DNA from: Candidatus Buchananbacteria bacterium
GTDB taxonomy: Bacteria; Patescibacteriota; Patescibacteriia; 2-01-FULL-39-33
Direction of reading: 5' to 3'
Assembly (NCBI GenBank): GCA_903859075.1
Contig: CAIOLF010000061.1
Span: 1-11,427, forward strand
DNA: 11,427 nt
The notes below the pieces were generated by a model that saw only the letters and a program-made list of their open reading frames with translations, ran no database searches and was not told where the DNA came from. Positions 7,134 to 11,427 of this stretch are shown piece by piece. Within the stretch, counting starts at the first letter, position 1; the number at the start of each line of letters is the position of its first letter. Position numbers and translations under genes: made by a program.

Positions 7134-7161
7134 TTGACAGCTTGCTTCAAGGTGTTATAAT
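7134..7161 (+). promoter_or_regulatory. Sigma-70-type extended -10 promoter of the nrdD-prfB unit
   Basis: A perfect TTGACA (-35, 7134-7139), a 16-bp spacer and a perfect TATAAT (-10, 7156-7161), with TGT just before the -10, form an extended -10. The spacer contains TTGCTTCAAG (7142-7151), whose exact reverse complement lies at 7245-7254. Transcription should begin near 7168, giving a leader of about 160 nt before nrdD. Confidence 0.87.
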
Positions 7162-7254
7162 GAAGTCATCACCCTGATAGATCTAGTGATTTTTAAAACC
7201 TTGATTTTGTCGGAAAGTATGGATTTTTGAAGGTAAGCGCCTAGCTTGAAGCAA
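7142..7254. repeat. Separated 10-bp inverted repeat flanking the nrdD transcription start
   Basis: TTGCTTCAAG (7142-7151), inside the promoter spacer, and CTTGAAGCAA (7245-7254), inside the leader, are exact reverse complements 93 bp apart. The upstream copy should not be transcribed, so RNA pairing is unlikely; a pair of protein-binding sites is possible. It does not match the NrdR box consensus. It may be chance. Confidence 0.3.
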
Positions 7255-7326
7255 TCCGGTTTTACCTAGGTCTATTTTTATTTCTGTTCGTTTTTTATCC
7301 TAAAATTAATTCCCCCAAAGGCCCCT
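7168..7326 (+). promoter_or_regulatory. Structured 5' leader of nrdD, candidate cis-regulatory RNA
   Basis: The leader of about 160 nt contains nested complementary segments. P1 is ATAGATCTAG (7177-7186) with CTAGGTCTAT (7266-7275): 10 pairs, one of them G-U. P2 is TAAAACC (7194-7200) with GGTTTTA (7258-7264): 7 perfect pairs. P3 is GGATT (7221-7225) with AATCC (7253-7257), directly abutting P2 on its 3' side. P4 is TAAGC (7234-7238) with GCTTG (7244-7248): 5 pairs including one G-U, with a 5-nt loop. Competing pairings exist: GCCTAG (7239-7244) with CTAGGT (7266-7271), and AGGTAAG (7231-7237) with TTTACCT (7261-7267). The P1 3' arm is followed by a T-rich tract (7275-7296). This layout would suit ligand- or protein-dependent attenuation of nrdD. 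I recognise no cobalamin, purine/2'-deoxyguanosine or other known riboswitch consensus. The remaining sequence from about 7276 to the ATG is T-rich with no other visible element. Confidence 0.5.
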
Positions 7327-9378
7327 ATGGAAGAAAGCCAAATCAAACAAGTCAAAAAGAGAAATGGCGATATTGTCGACTTCAACCAGCAAAAAATCGC
7401 GGACGCCGTTTTAAAGGCCTTGGTTGCCGTCGGCCGCGACGATAAGGAATTGGCCGAGAATCTTTCCGATAAGGTGGTCAAATTCCTTAATGGCAAGTTC
7501 CATCCGCGCTCCATTCCGGCCATCGAGGAAATCCAGGACGCCGTCGAGGAGGTGCTGATTGGCGAAGGGCTGTCCAAAGCGGTCAAATCTTATATTATTT
7601 ATCGCGAGCAGCATGCCCGTTTGCGCGAGATGAAGCAGTTGATGAATTCCAATGACGTTATCGAAGGATATCTGAAGCAATTGGATTGGCGCGTAAAGGA
7701 AAACGCCAACATGGCCTATTCTTTGCAGGGCCTCAATAATCATGTCGCCTCGGCAGTCAGCTCGCATTATTGGCTTAATAAAGTCTACCCGCCGGAGATC
7801 CGTAATGCTCATAGCGACGGCAGCATCCATATCCATGATTTGCAAATTTTGGCGGTCTATTGCTGCGGCTGGGATTTGCAGGCATTGCTGCGTTTGGGTT
7901 TTGGCGGCGTTGATGGCAAAGTGCAAAGCAAGCCGGCCAAGCGGTTTCGCGTGGCTTTGGGCCAAGTCGTTAATTTTTTTTATACGCTTCAGGGCGAGGC
8001 CGCCGGCGCGCAGGCTTTTGCTGATTTTGATACCTTGCTGGCGCCTTTCATCCGGCATGACGGACTGGATTATTCCCAGGTGAAGCAGGCGATGCAGGAA
8101 TTTGTTTTTAATATGAATGTGCCGACCCGCGTCGGCTTCCAGACGCCGTTTACTAATCTGACTTTTGATTTGGCCTGTCCCTCGACGCTGGCTAATGAGC
8201 GGGTGATTATCGGCGGCGTCCCGCAGTCGGAGACTTACAAGGAATTCCAGCCGGAAATGGATATGATCAATCGCGCCTTTGCCGAAGTGATGATGGAAGG
8301 CGACGCCAAGGGGCGGGTGTTTACTTTTCCGATTCCCACTTATAACATCTCCGTTGATTTCAATTGGGATAATAAAGTCCTAGACCCCATCTGGGAGATG
8401 ACCGCCAAGTATGGTATTCCGTATTTTGCCAATTTTGTCGGCTCGGATATGAAGCCGGAGGATGCCCGCAGCATGTGTTGCCGCCTGCGCCTCGATAATC
8501 GCGAGTTGCGCAAGCGCGGCGGCGGAATTTTTGCCGCTAATCCGCTGACCGGCTCCATTGGAGTAGTGACAGTCAATCTGCCGCGCATCGGCTATCTGTC
8601 AAAAAACAACGAAGAAGCGTTTTTCAGCCGCCTGGGCCAGATGATGGATCTCTCGCGCCTGAGCTTGAAATTAAAACGCGAAATTTTGGAAAATTTTACC
8701 GAGGCCGGCCTTTACCCTTACGCCAAATATTATCTTGGCGATATCAAAGAGCGTTTCAGCGAATATTGGAAGAATCATTTCAACACTATCGGCATCAATG
8801 GCATGAATGAAGCGGTCGTTAATTTCATGAATCGTCCGCTGACCTCGATCGAGGGGGGGCAGTTTGCCGCTAAAGTGATGGATTTTATGCTGCAGCGCCT
8901 GGGACAATATCAGCAGGAAGACAATCAACTGTATAATCTGGAGGCCACGCCGGCCGAAGGCGCGACTTACCGCTTTGCCAAGCGCGATAAGGAATTGTAT
9001 CCGGATATCATGGTGGCCAATGAAGAGGCCTTCAAGGAAAAGGGCGCGGCGCCTTACTATACCAATTCCACGCATTTTCCGGTGAATTATTCTTCCGATT
9101 TGTTTGATGTTTTGGAAAAGCAAGACGGTTTGCAAGTCAAATATACCGGCGGCACGGTCGTCCATATCTTTTTGGGCGAAAAGATGCCGGACATTGAGAG
9201 CACCAAGAAATTAGTCAAGAAAGTGGCGGAAAATTTCCATCTGCCTTATTATACTTTGACTCCGATATTCTCCATTTGTCCCAAACACGGCTATTTGCCC
9301 GGCGAACACCGCTACTGCCCGGTCTGCGATGACGAGATCGGCTATATCCGGGAGCAGAAAGAACAGTTGCCATTATAA
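7327..9378 (+). CDS. nrdD: Anaerobic (class III) ribonucleoside-triphosphate reductase, large part lacking the glycyl-radical C-terminus
   Basis: This 683-residue protein reduces ribonucleoside triphosphates to deoxyribonucleotides under anoxia using a protein radical. Residues 6-95 form an ATP-cone, the allosteric overall-activity domain (QVKKRNGDIVDFNQQKI). The ten-stranded barrel follows, with DGSIHIHDL (164-172), YCCGWD (178-183), NVPTRVGFQTPFTNLTFD (264-281) and SMCCRLRLDNREL (382-394); one of C384/C385 is the likely thiyl-radical cysteine, with C179/C180 near the second conserved cysteine position. GIFAANPLTGSIGVVTVNLPR (400-420) is typical of the family. The C-terminal zinc site reads CPKHG (651-655) and CPVC (664-667). 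The family normally continues with a glycyl-radical segment, but here the protein stops 16 residues after the zinc site, and that segment is a separate ORF 17 nt downstream. A weak AAAGG lies just before the ATG. It is the first gene of the nrd-prfB operon. Confidence 0.96.
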   Translation: MEESQIKQVKKRNGDIVDFNQQKIADAVLKALVAVGRDDKELAENLSDKVVKFLNGKFHPRSIPAIEEIQDAVEEVLIGEGLSKAVKSYIIYREQHARLREMKQLMNSNDVIEGYLKQLDWRVKENANMAYSLQGLNNHVASAVSSHYWLNKVYPPEIRNAHSDGSIHIHDLQILAVYCCGWDLQALLRLGFGGVDGKVQSKPAKRFRVALGQVVNFFYTLQGEAAGAQAFADFDTLLAPFIRHDGLDYSQVKQAMQEFVFNMNVPTRVGFQTPFTNLTFDLACPSTLANERVIIGGVPQSETYKEFQPEMDMINRAFAEVMMEGDAKGRVFTFPIPTYNISVDFNWDNKVLDPIWEMTAKYGIPYFANFVGSDMKPEDARSMCCRLRLDNRELRKRGGGIFAANPLTGSIGVVTVNLPRIGYLSKNNEEAFFSRLGQMMDLSRLSLKLKREILENFTEAGLYPYAKYYLGDIKERFSEYWKNHFNTIGINGMNEAVVNFMNRPLTSIEGGQFAAKVMDFMLQRLGQYQQEDNQLYNLEATPAEGATYRFAKRDKELYPDIMVANEEAFKEKGAAPYYTNSTHFPVNYSSDLFDVLEKQDGLQVKYTGGTVVHIFLGEKMPDIESTKKLVKKVAENFHLPYYTLTPIFSICPKHGYLPGEHRYCPVCDDEIGYIREQKEQLPL

Positions 9379-9395
9379 TTATTAATTAAAATAGT

Positions 9396-9554
9396 ATGGA
9401 AGGTGAAGTAAAAAAGGATCGCCAGCCCTGCGAGGTCTACTCCCGCGTCGTCGGCTACATCCGGCCGGTCGGCCAATGGAATCCCGGCAAGCAGTCGGAA
9501 TTCGAGGATCGCAAGATGTTTGACGGTTGCGGCTGCGTCGCGGAAGGGAAGTAG
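9396..9554 (+). CDS. Stand-alone glycyl-radical peptide of the class III ribonucleotide reductase
   Basis: This 52-residue ORF matches the C-terminal end of NrdD. CEVYSRVVGYIRPV (12-25) is the glycyl-radical loop, with the radical-carrying glycine expected at G20, followed by QWNPGKQSEFEDRKMF (27-42), which usually follows it in full-length NrdD. It ends in a Cys pair, DGCGCVAEGK (C45, C47). It lies in another frame from nrdD (-1 relative). nrdD stops at 9376-9378, and the other two forward frames also have stops (9383-9385 and 9387-9389), so it needs its own start, ATG 9396, which has no Shine-Dalgarno. NrdG, which would install the radical, starts 2 nt after its stop. I infer that it docks on the truncated NrdD to complete the active site, much as the small GrcA (YfiD) protein supplies a glycyl radical to pyruvate formate-lyase. 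Motif identity is strong; separate function is inferred. Confidence 0.88.
   Translation: MEGEVKKDRQPCEVYSRVVGYIRPVGQWNPGKQSEFEDRKMFDGCGCVAEGK
9544..9549 (+). promoter_or_regulatory. Shine-Dalgarno setting the nrdG start
   Basis: AAGGGA ends 7 nt before ATG 9557 and lies within the last codons of the glycyl-radical peptide gene. It supports ATG 9557 over an in-frame TTG at 9527, and it is the clearest initiation Shine-Dalgarno in the window. Confidence 0.6.
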
Positions 9555-9556
9555 AG

Positions 9557-10252
9557 ATGAAAATCGGAGGCCTGCAACCGGTAACTCTGCTGGATTATCC
9601 GCGTAAAGTGGCAGCGATCATATTTGCAAGCGGTTGCAATATGCGCTGCCCTTTTTGCTATAATTCCAATTTAGTCTTGCCGGAGCAGATAGGCCTCAGC
9701 CAATTATTGGATAAAAAACAAGTCCTTGATTTTTTAGTTCGGCGCAAAAAATATTTAGAAGGCGTAGTGATTACCGGCGGCGAGCCGACGCTGCAGCCGG
9801 GACTGCTGGCGTTTTGCCGCAAAATTAAAAAGCTCGGCTATGAAATCAAGCTGGACACCAACGGCCTGAGGCCGGAAATTTTGCAGAAATTATTAGACGC
9901 CAAACTGATTGATTATATCGCCATGGACATTAAGGGGCCACTCTCGCAATACAAAAAATTCTGCGGCGCTGCCATAGACGGTAAAAAAATAAAAGCCAGC
10001 ATCAAGCTGGTCATGGCGAGCGGTTTGCCTTATGAATTCCGCTCCACGTTGGTCAAGGGCTTGCACACCAAAGAGGATATTGCTAAGATGGCCAGAGTTA
10101 TCAAGGGCGCCTCGTTGTATTATTTGCAGAATTATCATGATCAATCTCGGCCGCTCCTGGCGGATTTTAAAGGCGGGAGCTTCTTTAATAAAGAAATGGA
10201 AGAATTCCGCAAGCTAGCGAGTGGATTCGTGAAAGAATGTAAGGTGAGATAA
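9557..10252 (+). CDS. nrdG: Anaerobic ribonucleotide reductase activating protein (radical SAM)
   Basis: This 231-residue protein is a radical S-adenosylmethionine enzyme of the glycyl-radical activase group. The [4Fe-4S] cluster motif CNMRCPFC gives C27, C31 and C34. It is preceded by the activase-typical GGLQPVTLLDYPRKVAAIIF region (4-23) and followed by the SAM-binding ITGGEPTLQ (about 73-81). It cleaves SAM to a 5'-deoxyadenosyl radical that abstracts hydrogen from the target glycine. Its target should be G20 of the peptide encoded immediately upstream: the stop TAG and start ATG are separated by only 2 nt, and a Shine-Dalgarno lies in the end of that gene. Sequence alone does not exclude a pyruvate formate-lyase activase, but its place in an nrd operon favours NrdG. 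The gene ends 10 nt before prfB. I reject the longer version starting at TTG 9527, since it overlaps the small gene and adds residues that do not resemble the family. Confidence 0.92.
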   Translation: MKIGGLQPVTLLDYPRKVAAIIFASGCNMRCPFCYNSNLVLPEQIGLSQLLDKKQVLDFLVRRKKYLEGVVITGGEPTLQPGLLAFCRKIKKLGYEIKLDTNGLRPEILQKLLDAKLIDYIAMDIKGPLSQYKKFCGAAIDGKKIKASIKLVMASGLPYEFRSTLVKGLHTKEDIAKMARVIKGASLYYLQNYHDQSRPLLADFKGGSFFNKEMEEFRKLASGFVKECKVR

Positions 10253-10262
10253 AAGTTATACT

Positions 10263-11361
10263 ATGAACGATCTAATATCTAGGCTCTCGGAGCTGGCGGA
10301 AAAGATTTCCGCGACCTGGAGGTTACTTTGACCTCGATGAGCTGAAAAAACACTTAAGCAAATTGGAGACGCAAATCAACGCGCCGGATTTTTGGTCGGA
10401 TTCCGATATGGCCGCGGCCGTCAGCAAGGATTATGAGGACATCCGCAAGGAGATAGAATCCTGGGAGAACATCCGAAAAGAAACCGCTGATTTATTGGAG
10501 CTGGCAAAGATTATTGAGGCCGACGACGGGGCGGCTCAGCGCGATCTGGAAAGTAAATTTATTGATTTAGAAAAAAAGTTCGCTCAAATGGAATTCGCCG
10601 TGCTCTTTAACGGCCCCTATGATCAGGGCAACGCGATTTTCTCCATTCATGCCGGCACCGGCGGAGTGGACGCGATGGACTGGGCGAGCATGCTGCTGCG
10701 GATGTATCTGCGCTTTGCCGAGCGCCATGGCTTTGCCGCCAAAGTAATCGATGAAACTGCCGGCGGTGAAGCGGGCATTAAGTCCGCCGTGATTGAGATT
10801 AGCGGTCGCTATGCCTACGGCTGGCTGAAGAGCGAAAACGGCGTGCACCGTTTGGTGCGCATCTCGCCCTTTGACGCGGAGAAGATGCGCCACACGTCGT
10901 TCGCCTTGGTGGAAGTATTGCCGGAAACGGAAGCGGCTGACAAGAAGTTTGAACTAAAAGACGAGGATTTAAAAATCGATGTCATGCGCGCCGGCGGACA
11001 CGGGGGACAGAGCGTCAACACGACCGACAGCGCCGTGCGTATCACTCATCTGCCGACGGGGCTGGTGGTCAAATGCCAGAACGAGCGTTCGCAACTTCAA
11101 AACAAAAATAACGCGCTGAAGATTTTGAAAGCTAAATTGCTCAAATATCAGGAAGACCAGGCGGAAGAAAAATTGCAGGAAATAAAAGGGGAGTACCGCC
11201 AGGCGCAGTGGGGCAACCAAGCGCGGTCATATGTCCTGCAGCCGTACAAGCTGGTCAAGGACCACCGCACCGGCCACGAGACGCCGGATACGGAGAGGAT
11301 TTTGGGCGGAGAATTCGATGATTTTGTGGAAGCGTATCTAAAAAATAAGATAGAAAAATAG
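10263..11361 (+). CDS. prfB: Peptide chain release factor 2 (programmed +1 frameshift)
   Basis: RF2 ends translation at UGA and UAA in the ribosomal A site. The gene has two overlapping parts. Codons 1-22 start at ATG 10263 and run into TGA at 10329-10331; the main frame runs from GAC 10330 to TAG 11361. With a +1 slip on CTT the product is 365 residues, the same length as Escherichia coli RF2. The RF2-specific stop-recognition tripeptide SPF lies at about 201-203 (VRISPFDAEKMR), and the peptidyl-hydrolysis GGQ at about 247-249 (RAGGHGGQSVN). The N-terminal helical domain and the C-terminal LQPYKLVKDHRTGHET segment are also typical. The main frame has no plausible start of its own near the N-terminus. 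It lies 10 nt after nrdG without its own obvious promoter, so it seems co-transcribed with the nrd genes. A terminator follows. RF2 supports use of UGA as a stop, unlike Gracilibacteria and Absconditabacteria. Confidence 0.97.
10317..10332 (+). promoter_or_regulatory. prfB programmed +1 frameshift site
   Basis: The sequence reads TGG AGG TTA CTT TGA C: an internal Shine-Dalgarno-like GGAGG, one spacer codon, the slippery CTT, then the in-frame UGA with C after it. This is the arrangement known in most bacterial prfB genes. When RF2 is scarce, UGA is read slowly and the ribosome slips +1 from CUU to UUU, so RF2 controls its own synthesis. The Shine-Dalgarno spacing equals that in Escherichia coli, where the site has AGGGGG. 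Confidence 0.95.
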
Positions 11362-11375
11362 AATTTTCTGAATAT

Positions 11376-11404
11376 AAAAAAGTCCCGCCAAGGCGGGATT
11401 TTTT
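11376..11404 (+). terminator. Intrinsic terminator after prfB, possibly bidirectional
   Basis: TCCCGCC (11383-11389) and GGCGGGA (11392-11398) pair around a tight turn, with an A-run on the 5' side (11376-11381) and a T-run on the 3' side (11399-11404). The A/T flanks can extend the stem and make it work from either direction. It starts 14 nt after the prfB stop and ends the nrdD-prfB unit. Confidence 0.92.
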
Positions 11405-11414
11405 GTTCTCAAAA

Positions 11415-11423
11415 TGCTATAAT
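11415..11423 (+). promoter_or_regulatory. Candidate extended -10 of the next gene's promoter
   Basis: TGCTATAAT (TGn plus TATAAT) lies 10 bp past the prfB terminator. No good -35 is present, because the expected position falls in the terminator stem. The gene it would serve is outside the window. Confidence 0.4.
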
Positions 11424-11427
11424 TAAA

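Noticed and set aside
7174..7189. NrdR box in the nrdD leader (CTGATAGATCTAGTGA)
   Set aside because: Only the right half resembles the NrdR consensus; the left arm does not mirror it and there is no second box at the usual spacing. The stretch is better explained by the P1 stem.
7168..7300. Cobalamin or purine/2'-deoxyguanosine riboswitch
   Set aside because: No B12 box and no purine-type three-way junction core could be recognised.
9340..9400. -1 programmed frameshift joining nrdD to the glycyl-radical ORF
   Set aside because: The ORF is in the -1 frame, but that frame has a TAA at 9387-9389 before the conserved residues and I see no slippery heptamer. Independent initiation at 9396 is simpler.
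9527..9556. Longer nrdG starting at TTG 9527
   Set aside because: The added residues are Arg-rich and unlike the family, and they overlap the glycyl-peptide gene. ATG 9557 has a good Shine-Dalgarno and gives the expected N-terminus.
10329..10331. prfB as a pseudogene because of the in-frame TGA
   Set aside because: The GGAGG, spacer, CTT TGA C context is the classical recoding site, and the fused product has normal RF2 length and motifs.
1..11427. CRISPR arrays, tRNA or rRNA genes, insertion sequences, prophage
   Set aside because: No regularly spaced repeats, cloverleaf-like segments, rRNA-like stretches, transposase ORFs or terminal inverted repeats were seen.

Overview
The window looks like chromosomal DNA of a Candidatus Patescibacteria (CPR) bacterium, possibly of the parcubacterial side. 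This is inferred from compact operons, small single-pass surface proteins with thrombospondin-type-3 calcium repeats beside division genes, a class III (oxygen-sensitive) ribonucleotide reductase, and A/T-rich, mostly Shine-Dalgarno-less gene starts. UGA is a stop codon here: ybeY ends in TGA and prfB carries an RF2-type UGA recoding site. All genes are on the + strand.

Region 1 (1-2973) is a surface-protein cluster. It holds the C-terminal part of a cysteine-rich secreted protein that ends in a fascin-like beta-trefoil, then two single-pass membrane proteins with DxDxDG calcium repeats. The second of these also has a PsbP-like C-terminal domain. A 12-bp hairpin (2993-3022) separates the cluster from ybeY (3035-3472), the rRNA-maturation endoribonuclease.

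Region 2 (3568-7048) is a complete transcription unit: an extended -10 promoter, ftsA, an unrecognised single-pass membrane protein resembling the PsbP-like protein of region 1, ftsZ, and a strong intrinsic terminator. FtsA anchors FtsZ filaments to the membrane; the middle protein may be a lineage-specific accessory of the divisome.

Region 3 (7087-11404) is a second unit: a perfect DnaA-box match, another extended -10 promoter, a roughly 160-nt leader that can fold into a long nested structure, nrdD, a 52-residue ORF carrying the glycyl-radical motif, nrdG, prfB with a +1 frameshift site, and an intrinsic terminator. A likely promoter -10 for the next gene lies at the window's end.

The most notable observation is that the class III reductase is split. 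The 683-residue NrdD ends just after its zinc site, and the radical-bearing C-terminus (YSRVVGYIRP) is a separate small gene. Stops in all three forward frames lie between them, so a simple frameshift or a single sequencing error cannot join them. Second is the structured nrdD leader, which I do not recognise as any known riboswitch.
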